Part shown: in pieces, positions 44,276 through 53,235 of the stretch | Layout of the letters: each line of letters starts with the position of its first letter | Position numbering within the stretch: position 1 is the stretch's first letter | DNA from: Bacillota bacterium | GTDB lineage: Bacteria > Bacillota > Clostridia > Christensenellales > SZUA-584 | Assembly (NCBI GenBank): GCA_023406895.1 | Contig: JAEXTV010000021.1 | Location: forward strand, 248,001 to 312,000 | Reading direction: 5' to 3' | Length of the DNA: 64,000 bases | The notes under the pieces: model-generated | The model's input: only the letters and a program-made list of their open reading frames with translations | What the model was told of the DNA's origin: nothing | Databases searched by the model: none | Position numbers and translations under genes: made by a program

Positions 44276-45604
44276 CTACAAAACCTTCTTGTACGGTGCG
44301 ATCATACCTTCATTCATTTTGTTTCCAATTTTAGCCTTCAGCTTTGGAGAGGATATAAGGGCACCTACAAGATACATTTTTAATGCTGTTCCTTTTTTCT
44401 TTTGAGGAAAGTCGTATAGTCCATGTTTTTTGTAGAACCGATGATCAGCTTTCATCATACCACGCATAAGCCAAATGAGATCCCTGAAAATTTTTATTCC
44501 GCCAACACCATAGAAATTCTTAGGCTGGTTATACTCATGCTCGATTGCATAATCTAGCCTTTGGGCAAGTCTGTCTATTTCTTCATTCGGATTTATTTCA
44601 TCGCAAGCAACCCCTGCGAGAAAATTCCCCCCGACCTCACTTCGGCCCTCTATTATTATCTGGAGATTAGGCTCTGATGGGTAATTTCCACTAATGAGGT
44701 ATCCCGTCGGCATTCCCATAGTCACGGTTCTGTGGCCATTACAGAACTGCCTGTCTTCATAAGTTTTGAAAACGGACCCCATAGAATGATCCTTGATGGA
44801 AAATGCATAGATTATGGCGTCTGCAGCCTGAATATTGTTACGCAAATAATCATCAAAGCCATCCGTATAAATGCATTTTCCTGTTGACGCACAATTAAAA
44901 CAGCCTAGACATCCCCCGCGAAAAGGATATTCGGCAATATTGACTATTCGGCTTTTATGTTTAAGAACGGCACTGAATCTATTAATCATATCATTAAGCT
45001 GCTTATCGTTCTTAGTACAATCCGTAACGATAACGACATCTCCGCTCTTTTCATCCCGGGCCGATGTATAAGAATCAACCGGGATATGCGCCGGAGCCCC
45101 TTGACTCTTTGGAATTGTTTCATAGGCATCGTGTTCCATGCTCCAGCAAACATATTCAAAAAAATCTTTTGCGGCTTTTCGTCCATTATCAGTCAGAAGA
45201 TCATCCATATCCGCAGACAGGCCCTTAATAAATTTCATGCCTAAATCCTGACAGTTCTCCTGAATGTACTTATGTGCAGTCACATCATAAAAATGTTTGG
45301 AAGTCGTAATCTGAGTCACAAATTTTCCTGATACATTGAGTCCGGATGCTTTTAAAAGCTCAATAAACCTATGCAGCTGACTTGGTGCAATAAAGGTATA
45401 AACAGGATAAGAAAAAATTATCAGATCCGCATTTGTTATGGCATCGGCAGCATCTGAAAAATCTTTTTCATAGGTTTTTAAGTGCTGGCCCACATTAAGA
45501 CACTGAAATTTATGCTCCGGGATCTTTTGTTCCAAATACAACGACGTTTGCAATGTGATACTATATTTACCTTTAGGACTTCCATTTAGGACCAATACTT
45601 TCAT
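44276..45604 (-). CDS. Tandem flavodoxin-fold NAD(P)H-dependent FMN reductase-like protein
   Basis: A 442-residue protein with two flavodoxin-like domains. The first starts MKVLVLNGSPKGKYS (about 1-150); the second (about 188-330) starts VVIVTDCTKNDKQLND and has the CLGCFNCASTGKCIYTDGFDDY segment typical of NADPH-dependent FMN reductases with a Cys-rich loop. The C-terminal about 100 residues are helical. It probably transfers electrons from NAD(P)H via FMN; substrate unknown. A decayed copy of its 3' end lies at 42516-42648. Confidence 0.82.
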   Translation of the reverse strand: MKVLVLNGSPKGKYSITLQTSLYLEQKIPEHKFQCLNVGQHLKTYEKDFSDAADAITNADLIIFSYPVYTFIAPSQLHRFIELLKASGLNVSGKFVTQITTSKHFYDVTAHKYIQENCQDLGMKFIKGLSADMDDLLTDNGRKAAKDFFEYVCWSMEHDAYETIPKSQGAPAHIPVDSYTSARDEKSGDVVIVTDCTKNDKQLNDMINRFSAVLKHKSRIVNIAEYPFRGGCLGCFNCASTGKCIYTDGFDDYLRNNIQAADAIIYAFSIKDHSMGSVFKTYEDRQFCNGHRTVTMGMPTGYLISGNYPSEPNLQIIIEGRSEVGGNFLAGVACDEINPNEEIDRLAQRLDYAIEHEYNQPKNFYGVGGIKIFRDLIWLMRGMMKADHRFYKKHGLYDFPQKKKGTALKMYLVGALISSPKLKAKIGNKMNEGMIAPYKKVL

Positions 45605-45738
45605 TCTTAACCTCCCGCTTCTATTCTTGCTTTTTAAATAAAAATATCTTGACCCCTTAGGCTATGAATCGCAATCATTGTACTCAGGGCAGCAAACATC
45701 TCTTTTTTGTTTTTCTGGAAATAATGGTGGTTTAAATG

Positions 45739-46356
45739 TCAAAACCCATATGCTTGATTGACTATAATCACTTTAATTCTGTCCTTAATAAATTGTCGCG
45801 CAATAAGAACAAAGTCATTGCAAATTCTTTGTTCATGCCTGCAATCAATACATCTGCCCAGTTTTGTACACGGAGTATCCTTATTAAGCCTTTTCGCATC
45901 TAAAGGTGCGGCAATCTGTCGCGTTCGTTCCATGGCATCATCCATGGTGTCTGTCAATTTGTTAATGCCGACCACAACGATTACCTGTTTTGGCCCATAC
46001 AACATGGGTGCAACGCGGCTCCCATTTCCATCAATATTAAAAAGCTTTCCATCAAGTGTCACCGCATTGGTTCCAGTTAAAAATGTATCAGTGTCAAAAT
46101 TCTTCAAATAGATTGCACGTTTTTCCTCCGGTGTGAGCCCAATCTGATGTTTGTCATAAAAAACAAAGTCTCCTCTTCGAACAAATTCAAACACCCCTAA
46201 TTCTTCCAAAGTGACAGAATCCCCGCATCCAACCGTCTCGCCTTTTTTCATGAATGAAGCCATTAGTTGGAGTAACTCTTCTTTGTTTTCAACAAAATAC
46301 CCAGCCATGTTATTCCGGTGCAAATTTAAAATTGCTTTACTGACCCTTGCGTCCAT
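45739..46356 (-). CDS. LUD domain protein (lactate utilisation LutC-like)
   Basis: A 205-residue protein of the LUD (DUF162) family: GCGDSVTLEELGVFEFV, FLTGTNAVTLDGKLFNIDGNGSRVAPMLYGP (shortened: GTNAVTLDGKLFNIDGNG) and VVGINKL. A C-terminal Cys cluster (CTKLGRCIDCRHEQRIC) suggests a metal or Fe-S site. LutC-type proteins join LutAB in lactate oxidation, but neither lutA nor lutB is nearby, so the stand-alone role is unknown. Confidence 0.85.
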   Translation of the reverse strand: MDARVSKAILNLHRNNMAGYFVENKEELLQLMASFMKKGETVGCGDSVTLEELGVFEFVRRGDFVFYDKHQIGLTPEEKRAIYLKNFDTDTFLTGTNAVTLDGKLFNIDGNGSRVAPMLYGPKQVIVVVGINKLTDTMDDAMERTRQIAAPLDAKRLNKDTPCTKLGRCIDCRHEQRICNDFVLIARQFIKDRIKVIIVNQAYGF

Positions 46357-46844
46357 ACAGCTCCGACCCCTAAATTTTTTCTATGACTGACAACCCGCCA
46401 GACTATAAATTTAATCGTGCTCTGCATTCAAAAGCCCTGTTTCTAGTTTATATACACAAACCGATATTCTCACGACTTCACCCATCGTCTTTTAACTTTT
46501 AAGCCATGGATAACGTTTTTCTAGGCTTTACCCAACCGATTTTCGTTTACCCCAGACATTCACGCAACGTTCTCAACCATTCGCTTTACTGTCTTTAGGT
46601 AATTTTAATTATACCCGTACTTTGGAATAAGTCCACCCGCTTTATCCGTTGGCGGAGGCAAGTCTATCGTAGGCATATGGACACTATATATATTTCTGAA
46701 CGCCATGCTTTAAAACTTCTGCAGGACCAACCCACATCTGTCACCGTGAATATTGGATGCTTGTCCGGTATTGATTGAAAACAACACAACCTGCGAGGAC
46801 AAAGCCCGTTTTGGCGGTTAAATAAATGATAGGTAAAACAAAAG
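46357..46844. other. Intergenic region, no convincing gene
   Basis: About 490 bases between the LUD gene and the AraC gene terminator. A short plus-strand frame (MDTIYISERHALKLLQDQP... from about 46678) looks weakly coding but stops after 34 codons and has no ribosome binding site; it may be another remnant. Confidence 0.35.
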
Positions 46845-46873
46845 AGGCACTCTGCAAAAATCAATGAGTGCCT
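46832..46873 (-). terminator. Intrinsic terminator after the AraC-type regulator
   Basis: AGGCACTC (46845-46852) pairs with GAGTGCCT (46866-46873); on the minus strand the stem is followed by CTTTTGTTTT. It lies 25 bases after the regulator stop codon. Confidence 0.8.
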
Positions 46874-46897
46874 TGCTTTAAAAAAATGGCTCTGTCA

Positions 46898-47776
46898 TTA
46901 TCGGTCTTTCTGTCTCACCGGAATCCAAATTTCACTCCGATAATTCGGGTCACCCGTATCTCGGCTCTCATTCCATAAAATCTCGGGCCCTTCGACTGCC
47001 TCATAACCAGAAGAAGAAAACCACTCCGAATATATTCTGCCCCACACATTTTGAAGTGTTTTGGGAAATGGCCCTTTTGATTCGAACACTGCCCAAGTAT
47101 AAGCATCAATTTTTAATACATCAAATTCTGACGTTTCATCACATAAGGTTGCGACCCCGATGTAATGATCTAACTCACCCTCTTCTTGCATTCTTTCTTC
47201 CGAAAAATTCGTTGATGCACTAATAATGCCTGTTGGTTCTACATCTGATATTGATTTTAATTTATGAATCACCTCAGGCGTTAAGAGTTCAGTCATTGAT
47301 GCAATCTCCGGATTAACTCCATTAAAAATAACGGGCACTCTCTTTTTAAATCCCACTAATTTAAATGCTTCTTTTTCAACAATACGATAGTTCATTTCGC
47401 ATCCTCCTTTAATTGACAATTGAAAGGTCATTCGCGGATAAGCTTTTAATTGTGTGTTTGCACTTCTCGCTTCGGAAGGGAGAATACCATGTAGAGAATG
47501 AAAAGCGCGGGAAAATGAATCCGCTGAATTATAGCCATATTTGACGGCGACATCGATTATTCTCAAATCGCTATCCTTCAAATCAAATGCGGCCAGTGTC
47601 AGCCTTCTTCTCCGAATATATTCTGATAGGCTTATGCCTGACAAAAAAGAAAACATCCGCTTAAAATGGTACTCGGAACAGAAAGCCATTTTAGAAATCT
47701 CACTGTAATCGATATCCTCAGTTAAATGCTCTTCAATGTATGTCATTGCATGATTCATACTACTTAAAGAATCCAT
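46898..47776 (-). CDS. AraC-family regulator with GyrI-like effector-binding domain
   Basis: A 292-residue regulator. Residues about 8-108 form the double helix-turn-helix (IDYSEISKMAFCSEYHFKRMFSFLSGISLSEYIRRRRLTLA in pieces; VAVKYGYNSADSFSRAFHSLHG). Residues about 125-292 are a GyrI-like/AraC effector-binding fold, with the typical WGRIYSEWFSSSGYE and GPEILWNE. It resembles Rob/SoxS-type regulators that sense small hydrophobic cations. Start 47776 (MDSLSS) has AGGAGG seven bases upstream. No obvious target gene is adjacent. Confidence 0.88.
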   Translation of the reverse strand: MDSLSSMNHAMTYIEEHLTEDIDYSEISKMAFCSEYHFKRMFSFLSGISLSEYIRRRRLTLAAFDLKDSDLRIIDVAVKYGYNSADSFSRAFHSLHGILPSEARSANTQLKAYPRMTFQLSIKGGCEMNYRIVEKEAFKLVGFKKRVPVIFNGVNPEIASMTELLTPEVIHKLKSISDVEPTGIISASTNFSEERMQEEGELDHYIGVATLCDETSEFDVLKIDAYTWAVFESKGPFPKTLQNVWGRIYSEWFSSSGYEAVEGPEILWNESRDTGDPNYRSEIWIPVRQKDR

Positions 47777-48253
47777 CAAACTACCTCCTTTCATCATCAA
47801 TAGTATCAGGGAACGCTTATATTCATCCGACATTTCTATGCAAAGTTTTATCGATAATATCAGCCTATCTATATTGTGATGTCAATCCCGTTCTATAAAC
47901 CCCGGTAACCTTAAAAAACTTAATCAATGTCTCCCAAGCACATGACATCTTGTCTGCTTCGTACCAAACGACCGGCATTGTGACCTGTTCTGTCATGTTC
48001 AAAAGCTGCCCAGTTACTTATACTCGCAAAGCGATATTTTCTACACGTGTGTTATTTTTTTGCTGTCAAATATATATCTGCGCCAAGGTGGCCTCAAAAA
48101 CAGTTGACTTTAGTATATAATGATCGCTCACCTATTTAAACGAATTCTACGTTTAAGACAAAATAAATATTTGAAACATGCATATCTGGGTTTACATCTT
48201 CGTTGCATCGTACTAGAATATTTTTTTGTGCGAGGAAGAAAAGAGTAACGATA
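47777..48253. other. Divergent intergenic region between the AraC gene and the ClC gene
   Basis: Contains promoter-like TATAAT at about 48116 on the plus strand, with no well-spaced -35 box. The rest is non-coding on inspection. Confidence 0.35.
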
Positions 48254-49804
48254 ATGGATAGGCCTAATACAAAATTACACAGGGCGCTTAATAGCCTAGA
48301 TAATCTTAAATGGAATGTTGCGCTTAAAGGAATAATAGCAGGCTCAGTTGCCGGGTTGACATCAGTTTTATATCGGATGATGATAGAAACGTGCTCAGAT
48401 GCCTCTCAGGGACTCTATGCATTTCTTATAGAAAATCCAATAATGATATTTCTTTGGATCGCAGCCATTGGCCTTGTTGGTTATGCCATTGGCTGGTTGG
48501 TTAGAAAAGAGCCTATGGCTTCTGGAAGCGGTATCCCTCAGGTCGAGGGCGTTCTTATTTACGGTCTTAAGATGCGTTCTTATCTAATTATCGCTATCAG
48601 ATTTATAGGAGGGGCCCTCGGATCACTTTTCGGTTTATCTGTTGGACGCGAAGGCCCGTCTATACAGATTGGCGCAGCCGCAGGTGAAGCGGTAACGAAA
48701 TTCGGCGTTAAAAGCAAGCTTGAAAAAAATATGATCATTACGGGAGGTGCAGCCGCAGGACTTTCTGCTGCATTCAGCGCCCCAATATCCGGAATGGTTT
48801 TTGCTCTTGAGGAAGTTCACAGAAGCTTTTCACCCTACATACTGCTTGTGGCTGCCTCTGCATCGCTTACAGCGGATATTATTTCGAATATTATTTTCGG
48901 TTTAAAGCCCGTCCTAGACTTCGTTCAGATCCCCGAGCTGCCTGTAAACCTTTATATATGGCTGCTGCCCGCGGCTGTTGTTTTCGGCCTTTCCGGTTCA
49001 CTGATGAACAAATTGCTGTTATGGGTTCAGTCGCTTTACAAAAAGCTTCCATGGTACTTCCGCATCTCCGCCGCTCTACTTATCGCACTTCCCTTCGGCC
49101 TCTTCCTTCCGCAGGTACTCGGCGGAGGCTCAAACTTAATACAACTTGCTGAAAGTACGACGAATATATTTGGTTTTATGATTCTGCTCTTCGTATGTAA
49201 AATCATTTTCACTAGCACGAGCTTTGGTAGTGGCGTACCAGGAGGCATTTTCATGCCTATTCTAGCCGTTGGCGCGCTTTCGGGATGTCTTTTTGGGATG
49301 GCTGCATCTAATTTCGGGTTACCCATTCATTATATACCTACCTTTGCTGTATGCGGAATGGCAGGTGCTTTTGCATCCTCTGTTAAAGCCCCTGTCACCG
49401 GGATTCTACTTACTGCGGAGATGACTGGTTCTATGGTTCTTCTTTTACCTGTTGGAATATGCGTATATGTTGCTATGCTTCTTTCGGATATGCTCAAAGT
49501 AAAGCCCATTTATGAAGAGTTGTTAGAGCGATATATGGGAAGCGGCAATGTTTTTTTTGAGGAAGAAAAAGGGAAGCTGTTTGAGCTCCCCGTTGAGATA
49601 GGGAGTTGTATCTCTAACAAATTAATTAAGAATGTCGCTCTGCCTTTGGGGTGTCTAATCGTCGGAATACGTCGCGGAACAAAGGACATAATACCAAACG
49701 GAAGCACGAAGGTGCTCCCCGGCGATTACCTTCTAATGCTCGCCGGAACCAATGACCCCGACAGCGTGAAGGAATCAATGCGAAAACTCTGCCACTTTGA
49801 CTGA
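48254..49804 (+). CDS. ClC-family chloride channel/transporter with TrkA-C domain
   Basis: A 516-residue ClC protein. The selectivity motifs are GSGIPQVEG (about 91-99), GREGPSIQIGA with the gating Glu (about 131-141) and GSGVPGGIFMPILAVGA (about 330-346). About ten to twelve helices extend to residue 430, followed by a C-terminal TrkA-C-like regulatory domain (about 440-516). The gating Glu makes a H+/Cl- or H+/F- exchanger more likely than a channel. Start 48254 (MDRPN) is chosen over 48203, which extends without a ribosome binding site. Confidence 0.9.
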   Translation: MDRPNTKLHRALNSLDNLKWNVALKGIIAGSVAGLTSVLYRMMIETCSDASQGLYAFLIENPIMIFLWIAAIGLVGYAIGWLVRKEPMASGSGIPQVEGVLIYGLKMRSYLIIAIRFIGGALGSLFGLSVGREGPSIQIGAAAGEAVTKFGVKSKLEKNMIITGGAAAGLSAAFSAPISGMVFALEEVHRSFSPYILLVAASASLTADIISNIIFGLKPVLDFVQIPELPVNLYIWLLPAAVVFGLSGSLMNKLLLWVQSLYKKLPWYFRISAALLIALPFGLFLPQVLGGGSNLIQLAESTTNIFGFMILLFVCKIIFTSTSFGSGVPGGIFMPILAVGALSGCLFGMAASNFGLPIHYIPTFAVCGMAGAFASSVKAPVTGILLTAEMTGSMVLLLPVGICVYVAMLLSDMLKVKPIYEELLERYMGSGNVFFEEEKGKLFELPVEIGSCISNKLIKNVALPLGCLIVGIRRGTKDIIPNGSTKVLPGDYLLMLAGTNDPDSVKESMRKLCHFD

Positions 49805-49814
49805 ATAATTTTTG

Positions 49815-49935
49815 TATACCACTACCGTCAATTAGGATGACGCGGCCGCTAGCCTTACCACTACCAAAAAGCCAAGAGTTCAGCGGCTTCTTCTGGCTTC
49901 CCATATCGTTTAAGAGTGTATATGCAACCAATTTT
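49815..49935 (-). pseudogene. Remnant of the C-terminus of a short-chain dehydrogenase
   Basis: Minus-strand translation reads KRYGKPEEAAELLAF, then after a frameshift GSGKASGRVILIDGSG. This is the conserved C-terminal pattern of SDRs (...R.G.PEE.AELVAFL.S.KAS...G.V...DGG). Several stops and shifts intervene and no 5' part is present, so it is a decayed gene end next to the 3' end of the ClC gene. The remaining bases to 50027 show nothing. Confidence 0.65.
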
Positions 49936-50027
49936 GCAGAACCAAGTTTTTAAAGCCAATCCATGGAGGTATTGAGAGCGCCTGGTAGAGCTGCAACATC
50001 CGGGCTATTTTTAGCCAAAACGAGTAT

Positions 50028-50067
50028 ACCAAATAACAAAGCTCTTGCTTAGCGAATAAGCAAGAGC
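50028..50067 (-). terminator. Intrinsic terminator after the retinol-dehydrogenase-like SDR
   Basis: A perfect 10-bp stem GCTCTTGCTT/AAGCAAGAGC with a 7-base loop, followed on the minus strand by TTTGTTATTTGG, 68 bases after the SDR stop. Confidence 0.75.
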
Positions 50068-50134
50068 AGAGCGTATCTTATATCTTTGAGTTGCCTGTTT
50101 TTTTCCAACTGCTTAGCGGACAACTCTTCCGCCG

Positions 50135-51034
50135 TCATCCCTCCACAGCTTGCGGCTCCTTATTTATTGCGTCTGTGTCCGGATCTTTGCTTTCTAAGCC
50201 CACCATCATCCTGCTCATCTGCCATAGTCTATTCGCTGCGTTATTGTCGTAAGAGCGCCTCGAAGAACGAATAGCTCTTTTGCGTGCGAAGAACTGTCCT
50301 GTAACGCCCTCCACATCAGGAGATGATGCAAGCCAAACAGCGGTTTCTGCGCCTTTCTCTGGAGATTTGAAAAACAGCTTTTGCAGCTTAGACGCGAGTG
50401 TTCCAAAGCCCGTCTCCCGATTGACGACTATGTTCGTGCCTACAATACCGGGATCGGCGGCGTTAACCGTAATGCCTGCTCCTTTTAAGCTTTCGGCGAG
50501 AGAGTATGTAAACATAACTTCAGCGAGCTTGCTTTGTGAATAGGCCTTGAGCGCAGTGTAATGCTTGGTTATATTGATATCGTTAAAGTGGATCTTCCCC
50601 CATCTGTGACCAAATGACGATACGTTGACTATCCTCGATGGCGCGCTTGCTTTTAGCAGCGGCAGCAGCCTGCTCGTCAAAAGAAATACAGCTAAATAGT
50701 TAACCCCGAATGAAAGTTCATAGCCGTCTTCTGTCTCGCGGCGCACCTGCTTAAGCGTTCCCGCGTTGTTGATAAGAACGTCGAGCCTTTTATATTTCTT
50801 GAGGAATTCATCGCAGAATGAGTTTATGCTTTTAAGAGATGAAAGATCGCAAAGCATAAGTTCAATTTTATCGCTGTTGGTCTGCCTCTTGATATCATGC
50901 AGTGCTTCTTCCCCGCGCCCCTTATCCCGGCAGAGCATTACCACGTTTGCACCCAACCGTCCAAGAGCGATTGCCGCTGCTTTACCAATCCCCGAGTTAG
51001 CACCCGTTACCAGAACTATGCTGCTTTTGTCCAT
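50135..51034 (-). CDS. Short-chain dehydrogenase/reductase (retinol dehydrogenase-like)
   Basis: A 299-residue SDR: VTGANSGIGKAAAIALGRLGA cofactor site (shortened: TGANSGIGKAAAIALG), LCRDKGRGEEA, CDLSSLKSINSFCDEF, INNAGTL, catalytic Ser in VNVSSFGH and YSQSKLAEVMF with Tyr and Lys. The pattern and about 300-residue length are those of retinol-dehydrogenase/WW-oxidoreductase-like SDRs. Substrate unknown. Start 51034 (MDKSSI) has AGGAG five bases upstream. It lies upstream-adjacent to the bile-salt-hydrolase-family gene on the same strand, 465 bases apart. Confidence 0.87.
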   Translation of the reverse strand: MDKSSIVLVTGANSGIGKAAAIALGRLGANVVMLCRDKGRGEEALHDIKRQTNSDKIELMLCDLSSLKSINSFCDEFLKKYKRLDVLINNAGTLKQVRRETEDGYELSFGVNYLAVFLLTSRLLPLLKASAPSRIVNVSSFGHRWGKIHFNDINITKHYTALKAYSQSKLAEVMFTYSLAESLKGAGITVNAADPGIVGTNIVVNRETGFGTLASKLQKLFFKSPEKGAETAVWLASSPDVEGVTGQFFARKRAIRSSRRSYDNNAANRLWQMSRMMVGLESKDPDTDAINKEPQAVEG

Positions 51035-51326
51035 GAAAACTCCTATGCGCCGCAAAGCCAAGGCTTTGCGGGTGATAATATGAATAATTTCGATAGTATT
51101 ATATCTTATGTATTATATCACCGGTGAAATGCGAAGGGAAATGTTGTACAGCAGCAAAGGTGTTAAATATTTTCTACTACCTTATAATTATTTGAGAATA
51201 TATTGACATTCTAAAACTATATTATTCATTTATCCTTTTTTGAAGGTATCAAATTAATGCTATATTGCATATATTAATAATGTTTTTCTATCTGTGCGCG
51301 GATGAATAACAAGCGCCGCGATATGT

Positions 51327-51499
51327 CTAGCTCACTCGGTCTATAATCATCTTTCGATACTCAAATAAACTGACTCTGTCATTTAACCCGTACTTAAAAA
51401 CAAGAATACGTCTTGGACTCCATGTAAACATGTCTACCGATTTTACATCAACACTTAGGTTGGAGATCAAGATTTTACCGTAATAAATATAATCGGAAA
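51327..51499 (-). other. Open reading stretch after the choloylglycine hydrolase gene, unidentified
   Basis: A stop-free minus-strand frame of about 57 codons (…NLSVDVKSVDMFTWSPRR…FEYRKMIIDRVS) ends at TAG 51327, in a different frame from the preceding gene. It reads like protein but has only a weak TTG start at 51465 and no good ribosome binding site. It may be a gene remnant. The rest of 51035-51326 is AT-rich and probably carries the SDR promoter (TATAAT at about 51095). Confidence 0.3.
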
Positions 51500-52474
51500 T
51501 CAGTTTAGCATTCGAATTTGCTCTTCCTGAACAATCGCATATCGGGTTATGGTGGTCTCATTTAGTTTTTCCCTGTGCATATCTACAGCGGTTATCTGGT
51601 GGTTATCATAAGTGGTATAGTAATAGATGCCTTTGTCTGCGTTGCAGCAGGAAGTGTAGATGGTAATCTCGTACTTTCCATCTCCCAGATTGCAGCAACC
51701 ACGCTGTTGATCTACAGAATTTAAAATGTGAAAGAACTGGCTGACACTTTCTTTTTCCCCATCCCCGGAAATGGAGTTCATTTTTGTGAAAGCCGCCCGG
51801 ACGAATCGGGACTGCGAGGAAAGGTCGCCGGGCAATCCCCGTGCCCCAAGACCACGGCTATATTCATATAATTCCAGTCCAGGTGCAAATTTGCTTTCTG
51901 TGGTATAGGGAGAGATATTCCTGTAATTATTGAGATTGAACATCTGCATGGGGTATGGGGGATTATTAGTGAGAACTCCAACAGGATTGTCATATATCAT
52001 ATTTCCCGATGCTACCGACTCCAATGTGATGGCCTTCTTCCGATCTGCAATCAGCCAATGGAGCTGTGCCACGGGAAGAGTAGGCTGAAAAGGAGTATCC
52101 AAAATATTCATATTGGAGATGAGTTCTTTTGCTTCGTCCACGGTGGCGCATTGGCTGACAATCCAAGGAATCAACTCAAATTGAGCGATGTTGTCTTTCC
52201 CATCTGTATGCTTATGGTAGCAAGCGTTTCCAACAAAGTTCAGGCCTGCTATACAAAGTCCTTCTTCGTTGACTGCATCGTAAAGCAGCGGATATCCATC
52301 CATGACGCAGGCCATGCCAATTATTGCGTAGTGGCTCTCCCGCCTATCCTTTTCAAGAAAATGCAAAGGGTAGCTGCGCGGCATTACCACTACCTCGTCT
52401 CCATAGGAAAATTCGTAATCCAGTGTTCGCCCGAAATAAAAATCCTTTGTTTTATATGTTGCTGCTGTACACAT
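51500..52474 (-). CDS. Choloylglycine hydrolase family enzyme (bile salt hydrolase/penicillin acylase)
   Basis: A 324-residue Ntn hydrolase. Met-Cys2 starts the protein, so removal of Met exposes the nucleophilic Cys. Other active-site positions are in place: Arg16 and Asp19 in FGRTLDYE, Asn in GLNFVGNA, NNPPYPMQ and Arg in SQSRFVRAAF. There is no signal peptide, so it is cytosolic. Bile salt hydrolases cut the amide bond of conjugated bile acids; penicillin V acylases share the fold. Length (about 325) and motifs fit the bile salt hydrolase group of gut Clostridia, but substrate is not decided by sequence alone. Confidence 0.85.
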   Translation of the reverse strand: MCTAATYKTKDFYFGRTLDYEFSYGDEVVVMPRSYPLHFLEKDRRESHYAIIGMACVMDGYPLLYDAVNEEGLCIAGLNFVGNACYHKHTDGKDNIAQFELIPWIVSQCATVDEAKELISNMNILDTPFQPTLPVAQLHWLIADRKKAITLESVASGNMIYDNPVGVLTNNPPYPMQMFNLNNYRNISPYTTESKFAPGLELYEYSRGLGARGLPGDLSSQSRFVRAAFTKMNSISGDGEKESVSQFFHILNSVDQQRGCCNLGDGKYEITIYTSCCNADKGIYYYTTYDNHQITAVDMHREKLNETTITRYAIVQEEQIRMLN

Positions 52475-52514
52475 AGCTTTCCTCTCTGTTTAATTTCTCA
52501 GATATTAAGTACCG

Positions 52515-52805
52515 TTAGCCCTTTACAATCCAAGAGTATATTTTCTCGATCTTCCTCTTATATTCTTTCTTTTTTTCTATGATTATGTTTAGGTGAAACA
52601 TTTGAATAATTGTATTATTAAGCAAAACGAAGATTTGAATTCGGAAATTTAAATTTTCTCTAGTGATATTCTGCAACAATTCTCTTCCCGTTATTATATA
52701 ATGGTCTATTTGAATTGCCACAAATGTTGCTGCTGTACATAACAATGCTATCGCGATTGCTTGAGAATTATTCTTGTTAAATAGGTCTTTTGGACATGTT
52801 TCCAA
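52515..52805 (-). CDS. Hypothetical small membrane protein, possibly a truncated gene
   Basis: A 96-residue frame starting at TTG 52805 without clear ribosome binding site. It has one or two hydrophobic segments (IAIALLCTAATFVAI; FVLLNNTIIQMF) and a very basic C-terminus. Composition is AT-rich compared with neighbours. No family is recognised. It lies between the hydrolase gene and the rlmD remnant and may itself be a gene fragment. Confidence 0.3.
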   Translation of the reverse strand: METCPKDLFNKNNSQAIAIALLCTAATFVAIQIDHYIITGRELLQNITRENLNFRIQIFVLLNNTIIQMFHLNIIIEKKKEYKRKIEKIYSWIVKG

Positions 52806-52902
52806 GAAGTAAAATAATCACGGTTTTTAAACAGTGAATTTTTACTCTTAAATTCTCAAAAAGCCCAGTATTACTGAGCTTTTGACCTTGTCACTCTTTT
52901 CT

Positions 52903-53085
52903 TTTACCTTGAAATCAAGACTACCCTCTCCATACGTCGGGTGCGGGAACATATCTACCCCACCACCTTCTCTACCGTGAATTCTCAAAAAGCGCAGCAT
53001 CCCTCGCGAGCGTCGATGGATTGCACGACACATTGACGAGACGCCTTGGCGCATCATTACGATCTTTATTGTTCAAGGTCACAAA
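52903..53085 (-). pseudogene. Decayed copy of the 3' end of rlmD
   Basis: Minus-strand frames read DAPRRLVNVSCNPSTLARDAALF up to about 52984 and, after a frameshift, GVDMFPHPTYGEGS...KVKEK. The intact rlmD at 54028 has PRRIVYVSCNPSTLARDAALF and GVDMFPHTTHVES...KVEK. The similarity is clear at DNA level over about 170 bases. The copy lacks everything 5' of the last about 55 codons. The cyclophilin lipoprotein gene lies between the copy and the intact gene. Confidence 0.8.
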
Positions 53086-53235
53086 TCGGGCATCTCATAT
53101 CTCATCTGCTCTGTCTCAAGGCTATGTCATCCCATCCACTCTTTACGCTTCAATATCCGCTTCCTGGATTGTCCCTATAGTGCGATAAAATAATATCTTT
53201 CATTATCGGCAGCACCCGGGCTGCAAGATGGCTCG

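Noticed and set aside
46664..46864. 66-residue minus-strand frame downstream of the AraC gene
   Set aside because: It runs through the AraC terminator hairpin and lacks a ribosome binding site.
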